Both the position numbers and the translations under genes were made by a program. From contig CM043943.1 of the NCBI GenBank assembly GCA_014529385.2, positions 156,856,747 to 156,920,746 of the forward strand: 64,000 nucleotides of DNA, written 5' to 3'. The stretch comes from Adiantum capillus-veneris (taxonomy: Eukaryota > Streptophyta > Polypodiopsida > Polypodiales > Pteridaceae). Positions 9,201-17,685 of this stretch are shown here, piece after piece. A model generated the notes under the pieces. That model did no database searches. It was not told the DNA's origin and saw nothing but the letters and a program-made list of their open reading frames with translations. Position 1 is the stretch's first letter. Each line of letters starts with the position of its first letter.

Positions 9201-11662
9201 CCGTGTCAGCAGCAAGTTGTTACGGAAAGAAATTAGTAGGGAAGAGATTACACTTACCAATGAGCATGACAAAGGCCTCACTAAAGCTTGTTGCAATGTG
9301 CTATTACAGCCACCAAATAATGACCACCTGAAACTCTTTTTTGGTGTTTCACCCATACGTTCTGGCTGTTCCTTGCAACTCTGGATGATGGTGGAGATGC
9401 CATAGGTGTGGTCATTGCTGTGGGCGTTCTACTTTGCATGGCAATGGCTTCTATCTAGTGTGACTGCTATAGGGTTTGGTTTGCAACTGCATGGATGGCA
9501 TTTGGTCACACAACAAGGAACTTTTTAGACTAGAGTTGCATTACACCCCTTTAGACTTCTTTCACCACAGTGAGAACAGGGCTCTAGAACATTTATGAAC
9601 GTGATTGGTAATTAGAGTGCAGAGCTTCTTTGCTATTTTTGCCATGGACAAAATCGACCTTGGCCTACCAAATGGGACAAAAAATAAGCTGAATTCAAGA
9701 AATTAACACATTCATACTACTATATAATATGCTCTTTGACACTAGTAATTTCTTGTGTGTCTGTTGTAGCTGTCCTAAGCGTACCAGATGAAGTAGTGTT
9801 TCCACCAACACCTGTGAAATGCCTCAGTAAAAAGGTATTAATCCTTATCTAATTATTACTTTTCTTTTCAGATGGCGCCTTTAGGTTCTGTCAAACATAT
9901 GCCATCACATGTTACTATCATTTTCAATACCTGATCATAGTAGAGAATCATGAAAAAGAAAGCTTTTACAGACAATGGTCATATGTATTCTAGAGCTCTT
10001 CATTGCGCATGAAAAGGTTGCCATCGATTACTTTGCCTCATCAGGGTCAAAGTTCGCGACAGTAGGAGACATACACTCCCCATACAGATGCCTAGCTGAG
10101 TGGACTACATACTGGGATCCAAAGAACTGACCATAGTTTGGTTCCTTGGAGAATACATCTATGCTTCATAACCTTTGTCTTATCTTTGTAATTCTCACAC
10201 CATTAAACAGAAAGCCTGTTGCATTTATCTTTCATGCTAAAAAGAAAAAAAAGCATGTTGCATGATCTTACTCCCTGCTAGCTGATGCTTTTGGGCTGCT
10301 TGGCACTTTGTATCTTAAGGGCTTATAAATAGTTGTGATCCTTAGAGGAAAAAGAACAGAATGGATGATACCTACGTATTCTTATGTTGTAAAAATCGCT
10401 TGCATTGATTTTGGCAGAATTTCATTATACAAAATGTGGGAACCAAGAATTGTACTTTCAACATAACAGCTTCAGGAGCATTCTCAGTCAGGCCAACGGA
10501 TGGGTATATAGATAAGGGATGCTTTACTGTGTGTGAATTAACTTTTGAACCAGTTGAAGCAAGAAGCCATGAAGAAGACCTCAAGATCTTTTACACACAA
10601 TGCAACCAGTGCATTATCTCAAAAGTCCTTGGTGCAGGTTGTGAGGTAGGAGATTTTTATCTGCTGTATCCATGCTTTTTGAGAGCGGACAATTTAATTG
10701 CACCTGATGTAAAGCTGCGAGGTAAGAGAGCATGCATCTTGCTCTTTTTATGCCAAAAGAAGCAAATAAAATGGTCTTCACTGTACTGTTTTCATGGCAG
10801 CTCAATATAGGATTATCAATGGGCCTGGCATCAATGCCAGTAACCTTTATTGGCAAAAGTATCTCGGCGAATGTTCAACTAATAAATGAATCATCATCTG
10901 TTGTGCAATTTGTGTGGCCAGAGTAAGCTTCTTGTAGACAGTTACAGCCCACTTCTTTAGCAATCTTTCTTGAGCCATTGCATTGATGTGGTTATGTTCT
11001 TTGCACGGGAGTACTGTAACTTTTATAAAAAATTTTCCCTGCACAAAAGGTGCATTTACAATTAAACAAAAGGATACTTTTCTTGCTTATACTCGTAGTT
11101 ATCTGTGTAATCTGATATGTCTATTTCATTTTGAAATCATGAAGAGTCTTAATCTATACTTGGTACAGGTTTCATGACAAGTGCAAGAAGAAGGAAATAA
11201 AAGACGCAACTTTCAATTTTGTTGCCTCAAAAGATTACTACCAGAGGGAATTGCAGATTGCAGGCGGAGACAGTTTTGAAGAAGCCTCCTCAAAAGTTAT
11301 GCTTGAGGTGGTGGTTTTGATAGCTCTATTCATTTATCTTCTTATCCCTCTCTTTCTTGTATAATTCAGCATGATGTAAATCAGTTTAGATTATGCTTGT
11401 TGATGTATGATTATGTAATCTTCAAACTTAAAACTTGATAGCTCTATCACGCAGCTCAATGTAGGTCATAGGCTGTCTGTTGCCTTATGAGAAAGGCTGC
11501 AATTTGTGAAGTTGTGGACATTGCCTTGATGTGCAAGGTTAACTTGTTTTGAGTACAATTCTTGTTTGTTCAGGCATTCTCACTCACACCATCAAAAGGA
11601 GAACTATGGCCAGGAACAATACTAGATATAACAGTTACGTTTTCTCCACCAAAAGCCTTAAG
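143..11662 (+). CDS. HYDIN: HYDIN orthologue, 5' part (nine exons, spliced)
   Basis: HYDIN is a giant ASH/MSP-domain protein of the axonemal central pair (C2 side projection) needed for flagellar bending. The exons 143-259, 335-457, 634-756, 848-962, 9770-9834, 10418-10645, 10801-10922, 11169-11307 and 11574-11662 all have AG/GT borders and compatible phases. In order they give blocks matching the N-terminal region of animal HYDIN: PLFQPFPQEVIFSGY and LRNNDK, then VTDREKFIVPVK, then VGTKNCTFNI, LINESSSVVQFVWPE and GELWPGTILDITVTFSPP. No stop lies in the spliced frame, so this part looks functional. The start codon lies upstream of the window and the rest of the very long protein is not seen. 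Exons are predicted by eye from family similarity. Confidence 0.88.
335..457 (+). CDS. HYDIN: HYDIN exon b
   Basis: Acceptor TTTCAG, donor AAG|GTATCT, phase 0-0. Encodes VPEEEPLFQPFPQEVIF and LQLRNNDK, the most recognisable HYDIN N-terminal block: the start of the first ASH-like domain. Confidence 0.9.
634..756 (+). CDS. HYDIN: HYDIN exon c
   Basis: Acceptor CTCGCAG, donor AAG|GTAGGA, phase 0-0. Encodes AMRRVQVLTVDPETITVHQP and ends NKVACGMK, the middle strands of the first ASH domain. The upstream intron carries a C-rich pyrimidine tract around 557-580. Confidence 0.85.
848..962 (+). CDS. HYDIN: HYDIN exon d
   Basis: Acceptor TGCATAG, donor AAAC|GTAACT, phase 0 in and 1 out. Encodes VTYIVTFCPESDEDYQSEL followed by VTDREKFIVPVKCFGRK, the closing strands of the ASH domain. 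The following intron is 8.8 kb because of the LINE and nested Copia insertions. Confidence 0.9.
963..1807 (+). other. HYDIN intron 4, part upstream of the LINE
   Basis: Intron sequence. Minus-strand open stretches at 1185-1433 and 1405-1620 encode nothing I recognise and overlap in different frames; I do not call a gene. Confidence 0.6.
1808..1823. repeat. LINE 1 target-site duplication (left)
   Basis: TTTTTCATGGTTTCTT, identical to 8783-8798, abutting the 3' end of the minus-strand LINE. Confidence 0.9.
2114..2800 (-). pseudogene. LINE 1 ORF2 C-terminal zf-RVT region, decayed
   Basis: Minus-strand pieces read FQWLVAHRATASGNWLVQTG, then CAAYDHLVESQRHCLWDCP and AQHVWLWV. This is the Cys/His-rich zf-RVT segment at the end of plant L1 ORF2, where the motif is usually C-x2-C-x4-ES..H-x2-x2-C. 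Frames change twice between 2800 and 2114. It lies 3' of the RT fragment, as expected. Confidence 0.75.
2880..3223. other. Non-LINE-like segment replacing the RT palm
   Basis: About 340 bp of AT-richer sequence without coding potential sits exactly where the RT palm and thumb (with the catalytic YxDD) should be. A deletion with filler insertion, or a small unrecognised insertion, would explain it. Confidence 0.4.
3224..3817 (-). pseudogene. LINE 1 reverse transcriptase, N-terminal part
   Basis: A 197-codon open stretch. It holds the fingers region of a plant L1 RT: DKIRQWSPITIFNSAYKILA, KALSLRIQPLL, and ETQAGFVKERNILDHIFTFW, matching the family pattern RPI...YKI.AK.L..R..P.....Q.GF...R.I.DN. 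The frame stops right after this block, before the catalytic palm motifs. The polymerase is therefore inactive. Confidence 0.8.
4409..4983 (-). pseudogene. LINE 1 EEP endonuclease, decayed
   Basis: Starts MTIVSWNVQGLGG (ATG at 4983), the canonical opening of the APE-like endonuclease/exonuclease/phosphatase domain. It continues with IDILMLQEHHL (the catalytic Glu motif), VNIYAPNH and GDFNMLEDP (catalytic Asp/Asn). An early stop and a frameshift near 4555 separate the pieces. The role in LINEs is to nick the target DNA strand. Confidence 0.8.
5883..6310 (-). pseudogene. LINE 1 ORF1 (DUF4283-like end plus zinc knuckle), decayed
   Basis: Reads VLVRDTNILPKIVVLPAL followed by NPCFICRQMGHLAKVYPRRR. 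The knuckle has C-x2-C-x4-H but Tyr in place of the final Cys. The tail (SRSAPHTQPPKADQSQQTR) is basic and low-complexity. In plant L1s this ORF binds the element RNA. The 5' portion continues toward 6600 in other frames. A run of about 25 G at 5790-5815 lies just downstream. Confidence 0.65.
6719..6941 (-). repeat. Copia 3' LTR
   Basis: 223 bp, TG...CA, collinear with 8467-8694 with scattered substitutions and small indels. It contains TATA-like ATTTATACAATG at about 6842. Confidence 0.9.
7017..7397 (-). pseudogene. Copia RNase H domain, decayed
   Basis: Reads AVFIAMVECVWLRRLIADLG, NSQSKLAIARNPIFHARTKH, IEVHYHYARERL and VPTQDNLADLSTKAL. This is the Ty1/Copia RNase H end of pol. The Asp that usually opens the DNQSA motif is changed (TNSQS). 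Integrase runs into it directly, so RT has been deleted. Confidence 0.85.
7435..8429 (-). pseudogene. Copia gag-pre-integrase and integrase, decayed
   Basis: The first stretch has GVGKIVLTAANGSSFTLVDA and IKKNLLSVSALARLGLVVKF, the pre-integrase region after protease. After a frameshift near 7930 comes the integrase: SDVCGPMQTESLGN, FVTFIDDYSKHAWVYLLK, LRSDQGGEYMSHEF and PQQNGV. The first two catalytic Asp are present. The region of the catalytic Glu (normally NGVAERKN) is altered to NGVRGKTG, so the enzyme is dead. The leader runs straight from the PBS into this region, without gag. Confidence 0.85.
8453..8464 (-). other. Copia primer-binding site (initiator-tRNA-Met type)
   Basis: The minus strand reads TGGTATCAGACC two bases from the 5' LTR, as in plant Copia elements primed by initiator tRNA-Met. 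Confidence 0.85.
8467..8694 (-). repeat. Copia 5' LTR
   Basis: 228 bp, TG...CA. The PBS follows two bases away on its internal side. Confidence 0.9.
8783..8798. repeat. LINE 1 target-site duplication (right)
   Basis: Second perfect copy of TTTTTCATGGTTTCTT, abutting the 5' end of the LINE. Its length, 16 bp, is normal for target-primed reverse transcription. Confidence 0.9.
8799..9769 (+). other. HYDIN intron 4, part downstream of the LINE
   Basis: No domain, repeat or mobile element recognised; ordinary intron sequence. Confidence 0.55.
9770..9834 (+). CDS. HYDIN: HYDIN exon e (65 bp)
   Basis: Acceptor GTTGTAG, donor AAAAAG|GTATTA, phase 1 in and 0 out. Encodes VLSVPDEVVFPPTPVKCLSK, matching the start of the second repeat domain in HYDIN. 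The match of phase across the 8.8-kb intron supports the join. Confidence 0.85.
9835..10417 (+). other. HYDIN intron, no other feature
   Basis: 583 bp between exons e and f; I see no coding or repeat feature. Confidence 0.7.
10418..10645 (+). CDS. HYDIN: HYDIN exon f
   Basis: Acceptor TTTGGCAG, phase 0. Encodes NFIIQNVGTKNCTFNITAS and further ASH strands, ending near GAGCE. The donor chosen is GAG|GTAGGA at 10646, because it joins in phase to the next exon and preserves alignment length with animal HYDIN. An alternative donor at 10638 would need a 23-bp micro-exon. Confidence 0.85.
10801..10922 (+). CDS. HYDIN: HYDIN exon g
   Basis: Acceptor CATGGCAG, donor CAGA|GTAAGC, phase 0 in and 2 out. 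Encodes LNIGLSMGLASMPVTFIGKS and ends in QLINESSSVVQFVWPE, the typical strand ending of an ASH repeat. Confidence 0.88.
11169..11307 (+). CDS. HYDIN: HYDIN exon h
   Basis: Acceptor GGTACAG, donor GAG|GTGGTG, phase 2 in and 0 out. Encodes a basic and polar linker (FHDKCKKKEIKDATFNF and QRELQIAGGDSFEEASS), like the charged linker between repeats in HYDIN. Confidence 0.8.
11574..11662 (+). CDS. HYDIN: HYDIN exon i (last recognised)
   Basis: Acceptor TTGTTCAG, donor TTAAG|GTAATT, phase 0 in and 2 out. Encodes FSLTPSKGELWPGTILDITV and TFSPPKAL. It stops in mid-domain, so at least one further exon is required. None was recognised from 11663 to 64000. Confidence 0.85.
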
Positions 11663-11984
11663 GTAATTCAGCTCTGGAACTATATTATTTTCAATAGACA
11701 CCAACTTTTAGGAAGTATGCATTAGGTGTCATTTTTGGATGCTTTTCTGTTCACGAAACATTGTGTTTAAGAGCACAAAACACCCCTTGACAGATTTTAT
11801 GATGTACTATATTAGTACAAACATATCTAACTTGCTTCTTCCAGCAAAGAAATTGCTAGATTTTAGGTTATGTCAGGAGAATTTTTTTCCAGAAATAACC
11901 TAAGAGTTGATTGGTCGAAGTATCAACTAGGAAACTCGGTTTTCCTTGTTTACTGATGGAGCTTCACCAAGCTGAGGGGGAGTT
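11663..11984 (+). other. HYDIN intron start and Copia 3' internal end
   Basis: Intron sequence up to about 11880. Then comes a stretch typical of the Copia 3' internal end, closing in the purine-rich CTGAGGGGGAG (11971-11981), a likely polypurine tract. No exon recognised. Confidence 0.45.
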
Positions 11985-12603
11985 TGTAGCAGGCTACAAG
12001 TATCCTCGAGTGTTTTATCCATTGGGTCTCTGCTTTCAGTCTTTCAGAGTCCGTTTTGATTGGTACATTCAAATGAGAGTAGACCTAGTGGACACCGATC
12101 GCTGATTACCGCTCATTGGAGTCATGATCAGGGGAGGATCATCACGTGATATATCTACTCAGTTCTTTTGACTTGAGGAGTAATCTCATGTGCTCATGTC
12201 AGTCTAGTCTGGTCATAATCCAGAGCATATGCACTGCATGATTGCAAAGTGCCCTTGAGCCTCGACACCGCATCATATTTATGTGGTTAGCCTTTGGTCT
12301 GGAGCTGGGTAGTGTGCTGCCAGTCCGCTGTTGTAGAGTAAAGAAGCTCCACTCTTTCTTGAAACCTCTGCAATATGGTGCCACATGCAAACTTCAAAGT
12401 GATCTCTGAGCCTTGACACCCCATTGTATTTATGTCATTCCGACTCATTAGCCCTTGGTCTGGAGCTGAGTAGTGTGCTGCCAGTCCAGTTAGCTCTTGT
12501 ATCTGATACACAGTGATACACTCTCATCTTAGATTATATGGTACTGTGCCATGTTTTTTTAATTTGTTGTCATTGTAGTCTATTGTATTTTAATTCCCCA
12601 ACA
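11985..12603 (+). mobile_element. Probable Copia 3' LTR (fragment of an element)
   Basis: Starts TGTAGCAGG right after a polypurine tract and ends CCCCAACA. No partner LTR is found in the window, so the element is truncated at its 5' side, or this is an LTR plus a short internal remnant. The ends are inferred from TG/CA and the PPT only. Confidence 0.45.
12257..12488. repeat. Direct duplication within the LTR
   Basis: Blocks at 12257-12327 and 12408-12488 share GAGCCT.GACACC, TGGTCTGGAGCTG and TAGTGTGCTGCCAGTCC. The period is about 151 bp. Confidence 0.75.
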
Positions 12604-12872
12604 TGGGCTTGCTACTTGTTTCCATCCCACATAAAACTCCCTTTGTCCTCTTGGATGTATGGCTTCTTGCTAATTGTGATGCATACCTGGACAGTTGGCT
12701 GCCGTTGACAGAGGAACACACATTGCAAGAATGTGCAAGGCCTAGCCACCCAAAATGGGTGCAGCAATGTAAGAAGGCTATAAATAATCATAGAAATCCT
12801 CAAGGTGCTGAAAGTGAAATGTCTCCCAAATGGACAATCACAAATAGACTGAAGGATCGGAGTATGAAAGTA
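12604..12872. other. Unrecognised stretch
   Basis: An open frame on + (12603-12911) runs through here but encodes nothing I recognise. Confidence 0.4.
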
Positions 12873-13130
12873 TTAGGTCAAAATGGAAAGACTCGACGTA
12901 AAAGCTGTTAAAGATTCAAGATAGTTGCGAGTACAAATCGCCCAAACTGCCAAGAACCACACCCAAGCCAGAATATTGTCATACTTTGCTACTGCTGGGC
13001 TCAATGTGCAAAAATTGAGAAAACTTGGCCAAAGTGGTGGCGAGGGGAATGATAGTGGCCTTGTAAGATCACGAAGAAGCCTTCGAGCATGAGAGAAACA
13101 CCATAGCATGTGAGGAATGGTCTCAATGTG
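12873..13130 (-). pseudogene. LINE ORF2 C-terminal remnant
   Basis: The minus strand reads MLWCFSHARRLLRDLTRPL, then ILAWVWFLAVWAICTRNYLE. The second block resembles the W..L...W.IW..RN ending found after zf-RVT in plant LINEs. Short and truncated on both sides. Confidence 0.5.
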
Positions 13131-13299
13131 TTGGCAGACCTGAAATTCTTAAGTTACAGGGTTGATCATTTCCAAAACTTGAAAATGCCCATAGTAATAC
13201 ATATATCACACACTTAAGCGTTAGAAAGATGCATTCCCTTCCCTTTACCAAACAAACTATTCTTGGATGGGCTCACACATTCAAATCGATTTTTAAACC

Positions 13300-13490
13300 A
13301 GCCCTTCAGGCCATCTTTCTGCTGTAGCTCACTCATTTGCATCAACAAAGGCATTTATTGTTGTACACACTTCCTTTCAAAAAGGTGGTAACCTTACGCA
13401 CTTTTGATGGCTCAATGACATTTCTACTTACATAGTCTGTATTAAACTGTTGTATGAAAGTCAAAGCCTTCAACCTATCTTGCATTCTAT
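13300..13490 (-). pseudogene. Retrotransposon gag scrap
   Basis: The minus strand reads LQDRLKALTFIQQF, then NVIEPSKVRKVTTFLKGS. This parallels the gag at 58230-58817 (KTLAFIQQF and EHSKIKRVTSFLKGN), so it belongs to the same gag family as the elements at 25739 and 56552. Confidence 0.6.
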
Positions 13491-13499
13491 TGACAATCT

Positions 13500-14441
13500 C
13501 AAATTTCGCTCGATTATTGCATTCTCATAATCCTTAGGCTTCGGTAAAGGTGTTAAATTTGGTCGCGCGAACTTCAGCCCCTGCATGTGCTGCCTCTGCG
13601 CTCTCTCAGCCCTGTACGAATTCCAGCACCTGAGCGCCCTAAAACCTGCATGACCTGCCCGTACAGCGAGTTCTGAGCACGCTTTGTGCAGCAGTTAGCA
13701 CTCAGCTCGGAAGCCTCCTCCTGCGCAGGCTAACCTCTGTCAACTCGCGTACTGTTCTAGGGTGTGTACGTGTGGGTGTGTGAAGCTCTGTAATCTTGAA
13801 GAGTTTGTAGGTGTGGATGAGTGTGTGTGCGTGCGTGTGGGTGTGGGTGTCTATGTGTGCATAATGGCTATATGTTCCATCGCATTCATACAGATCCACT
13901 ACCTTTCTTCAAGATTTCCCTTCGGCAGTCTTTGTGGTTTGCCTTGGAAGTTGGTGATATCACGTCAGAGATGCATCAGCTTTCTTATGAATGCTTTTAG
14001 ATATTTTACACAGCCGAACACTCCTGTGTTCCTTTCCTTGTACATCTTTTTGGTGGGTTTTCCTCTCTTTGAGGTTTCCCACAGTTAGTTAAATCAAATT
14101 GATTTACAAAAAAGTCTATGTGTGCGAGCGTGGGGGATTTGGGCATGTGGTAAATCCTTTGGCCACTCGTTTGTCGCTCAACTATGTTCTGCACAACATC
14201 TACCCTGTGCAGGCCCTTCACAGCGCGCGGGTGGTTGAAGTTTGATTTGGCATGCATGCAGTCCTCCTATTGTTTTGTGTGAGAGAGAGAGGTGTGAGTG
14301 TTTCTGTACAGCTAGTCTCATGTGTGTCTGTCTGTGTCAAGAGAAGTCAACTATAAAAAACCCCAAAAAAAAGTGTGTGTGTGTGTGTGTGACCTTCACA
14401 TGGATTCGACTGATCAATGTATATACAAGCGTCGGATAGCC
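13500..14441. other. GT-rich non-coding stretch and LINE 2 leader
   Basis: Degenerate GT-rich simple sequence at 13760-13860 and a clean (GT)n run at 14373-14391. The last 100-200 bp are probably the 5' UTR of LINE 2, but its start could not be placed. Confidence 0.5.
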
Positions 14442-14513
14442 ATGGAATCTTCGAATACGGATGCTTTAAGCCTTATCAAAGAATGTTCGCATGAGAACTT
14501 TGAGGATGCACGT
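14442..14513 (+). pseudogene. LINE 2 ORF1, first 24 codons
   Basis: ATG followed by ESSNTDALSLIKECSHENF and EDAR. The frame continues into 21242 when the inserted element and one copy of the ACGT duplication are ignored. Confidence 0.7.
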
Positions 14514-16839
14514 TGGTGCAGCCAAAGTTGGTCTAAGCTAGGAAATGGTCTGTGCCAGGCAGAGGCGGCAGGCAAGTGCAGTGCAGAAGGTTAGGGCAAG
14601 TGCCAAGGACCTGGGTAGCCGAAGGGTACCAGAAGAGTATGTCTAAAGCGGCTTTTTAGGCCAAAAGCGCCACGAGATGGTCCAGATAAGATGGCAGATG
14701 AAGGTGTCCGAAGTGCTCTATAAGTGTCCTGAAATGTAGTGTTCAGTGTGCTCTAGAAGCCGGTCCAGACAGCTCGTCAAACAGGGTCCCGATGTGCAAG
14801 ATACTCAAGTTTAAAGGTAGAGTGTGTAGTAGATTTCCGATGGGCAGGGCAGTTGGGGACAGGTGGCCCGGGCTGATGTCAGTATATACATGTGTAGTGC
14901 GCGAGTTGCGGAGCATGCATGTCTTCTCGGATTGCGAATCGGAGCTCTGGTTAGCAAGTATGGTCAGTAGAAATTTTCTCAGGGGCCGGGTCTGAGCCCA
15001 TTTGACCGCATTGGGAAATGCGCCATCTTGTGTTTTCATGAGCTCGCCAAGTGTTTGGTGCGTAATATGCAGTGTATGATGCTAGCAGGAAGTGACGGCA
15101 CGTGTATCAGAGTCCGGAGCGGTGAGATACTGAAGTCGGAAGATGAGGTGCCCTTACCCGGATTGGGTTGCAGGTAATTTGGTCAATTTTTATGACCTCG
15201 GTTCGAGGTCTTCCTAGCCTAGGGGTGAGATGAGAACTATGCGGCTTGGAGCTGGAGATTTGAGGTCTCAATGGTCCTTGACTGCTTGGGAGTCAGATCA
15301 CCAGGTGATGTTTGGTAGGCACTGCAAGTTGGGGGAAACGAGTTTCTGTTTAAAGGAATTTTTTACTTTTTCAAAGGCCTTAAAAGGCTGGAGCTTTAAG
15401 CTGCTACCACGTGGCAGAAGGAAAAATCCCACATGGGGAGCCACATGTTGCGGTCGAGGGGTATTTGATCCAAGGCATGCCTACCCATTGGGCATATGAG
15501 GCGTGGGCGGAAGCTCCCTTGAGCTTGGCGATGGTTGCCGCCCAGTGGGCGCTGTGGGAAGCGTCACGCGGCGCCGCAAGTTGGAGACGGCGCGGGTTTG
15601 GGGTGGCGCGGTGGCGCGCGTCCGCTTGAGAAAGGAGGCCGGTGGCCAATGATGATAACATGGTTGACCCGGTTAAGGGTGGCATCCTGCGGCCCTTGGG
15701 CCCCCTCTTTTGAAAGAAGACCCCCCCCCCCCCATTAGCGATGTTGCTAATGGTAGGGTAAGGGGCACTTCCTGCAGAAGTGAAGAGAGGCTCGAAGGCA
15801 ACTGAGAAATTTGGTGGCAAGGGGATGTCCTGCAGACAAGGAGCATAGAGGAAAGAAGAAAGAGGTGGCGAGGAGCCCATTTCAAGGGCCGTCCGGGCAA
15901 AGCAAAGGCCAAGCCAAAGCAAGGGCAAATGGGCAGGTAAGAGCCGGGGCCAAAAGGGAGCAAAGGAGGAGAGAGAAAAGAAGAGAGAGGTGACAGAGGA
16001 GTCGAATAGAGAGAGGGAAAGAGTCAAAGTTAAGCCAATAGAGCAGTACAAGGCTGAGCCCACAAAGGGGTAAAAAATGAAAGATAAAAAGAAAAAATGA
16101 GAAAAAGCCAAGGCGCAATAGCGACATCGCTAATGCCCCCCCCCCCCCCCCCCCCCCCCCCTCCCAAAGAGCAAAAGAGAGAAGAAGAGAGCAGATAGAA
16201 GAAGGCAGTGCCCCCTTCCAAAAAATACCAAATTAGGGTACCAGATGGACCAATGAGAAGGTAATTTCCCAAATTAAAGACCCCCCCCCTATAAAAGTCA
16301 AAATTGGATCAAATTAGGGGTTTTTTTCTAGCTTTTTGGGTGCCGTTCGAAGCCTGCAAAGAGGAGCTCTGTGACAGAGGAGTGTGCCTGTCAAAGCCCT
16401 TTGTATTTTCTTGTAAAAATGGCCATGGTGATGACAGTGTGAGCCTATGTACATGCTTTTTGAAATGCAATCAAGCCACTGTTGCCCCTTCTTGTTGTAG
16501 TTTCCCCTTCCCCCCTTGTCTTTCTCCTGCTCTGGTGTTTCCCCTCGTTGCTGGCTGTGTGGAAGTGTGTTCCCCCTGGACCGACGGTGTCTTATGTGAG
16601 AGTGAGATTGGGCGGCTGTGAGCGTGTGTAAGGGTGGAGACAGGCTGTGGCAGTAGGTGTGCGTCGTGTGGTGGATTTGTGGAGTGTGTGAGCAGTGGAA
16701 ATTGGGCAGGCGGTGGTCTGCTAGTGTGAAGTGTGTTTTTGAAGGTGTTTTCCGAGAGGATAGGGGTGCTGTGGATACTCTGAGCTATAGAGAGGTCCTT
16801 GTGTTTGTGCCGGGCGTGTTTCCCCATTCTCCCTCTCCA
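14514..16839 (+). repeat. TR-GAG 5' LTR
   Basis: 2326 bp. It has C homopolymers of about 14 (15720-15734) and about 27 (16134-16161), and CCCCTATAAAAG at about 16286-16297, a plausible TATA box. It carries 33 bp or so near 16781-16813 that the other LTR lacks. Confidence 0.88.
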
Positions 16840-16935
16840 TCTTCTAGTGCCCCTACTGAGGAGTGTGCTGATGCTCCTAGTTGAAGTCGAAGCAGTGATT
16901 TTTGTGATGCCAAAGGTGCGTCCTTTGAAGAGCAG

Positions 16936-17685
16936 GTGCTGCTAGTGATGGCTTGGGTAGGATTTTCCGTTCTCACTGGGGTTGAAGATGCGGAAACCTG
17001 GCTTCAAGACTACGGGTTGTTCGTGTTGGAAAGCGGTTTATCGAGAGAAGATGGTGCGGTACAAGTGTTCCCGCTCCTGGTTCGTGGTAAAGCGAGGGTA
17101 TGGTTCAATAGCCTTGGTGAAGAAGAAAAAGCAGACTGCGAAGCCTTGGAGGCGGCTTTTCGAAGCAGATTTGTTGCGGATGCGCAGCTAGATGGGGTAA
17201 AGCGGAAGCTAGACAGTTTGAAGCAAAGGTTGGAGGGTGATTTTCAAGGGTTCGAGTGGGAATTCGAAGCCCTATGGGTAAAGTTAATCAAGGTAACTGC
17301 TGTAGAAAATGCCAGTGTTTTGAAATTGTGTAAATTCGTGGATTGCCTGTATGAAGAAGTGCGAGACAAAGTGGAGGTAGATCACCCGATGTCATATGAG
17401 GAGGCGGTAGCTCTAGCGAGAGGGAGAACCAAAAAGATTTTGAAGAAGCGCAAGGCTAGGAGTTTGCCAAATGCAGTGATGCCAAAGCAGTGTAATGCGG
17501 TGGTAGTGGAGCTGCAGGTGGTGCAAAGAGAAGTGCAAGTGCGAGAAGAACCAAGAGTTCTTTGGCTACAAAGAGATAGGGTGGTTCCTATGCCGAAGGT
17601 GCCGGCGGCTAGAGCAGTTCCAATTGTAGAGGAAGTCCAAATGATTCCAGAGTTGGCAAAGTATTGGTGCCAAGTTCGAGTGTAG
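16936..17685 (+). CDS. Gag-like protein of the TR-GAG element
   Basis: 249 codons. Residues about 15-130 look like the Retrotrans_gag capsid region: AETWLQDYGLF, VRGKARVWFNSLGEEEKADC, EALEAAFRSRFVADAQ and SLKQRLEGDFQGFEWEFEAL, with the usual helical pattern and W.N. motif. About 150-175 is basic (GRTKKILKKRKARS). No CCHC knuckle is visible. A capsid role in packaging the element RNA is inferred. The next frame (17664 onward) overlaps it in +2, so a frameshift probably separates parts of a once longer ORF. Confidence 0.8.
   Translation: MLLVMAWVGFSVLTGVEDAETWLQDYGLFVLESGLSREDGAVQVFPLLVRGKARVWFNSLGEEEKADCEALEAAFRSRFVADAQLDGVKRKLDSLKQRLEGDFQGFEWEFEALWVKLIKVTAVENASVLKLCKFVDCLYEEVRDKVEVDHPMSYEEAVALARGRTKKILKKRKARSLPNAVMPKQCNAVVVELQVVQREVQVREEPRVLWLQRDRVVPMPKVPAARAVPIVEEVQMIPELAKYWCQVRV

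Noticed and set aside
10686-10708. 23-bp HYDIN micro-exon
   Set aside because: Possible with donor 10638, but the simple donor at 10646 joins in phase to 10801 and keeps the family alignment length.
15404-16272. Several minus-strand ORFs in the TR-GAG LTR (repeated at 19836-20575)
   Set aside because: Low-complexity Leu/Phe/Ser-rich frames arising from purine-rich LTR sequence; present in both LTRs only because these are duplicates.
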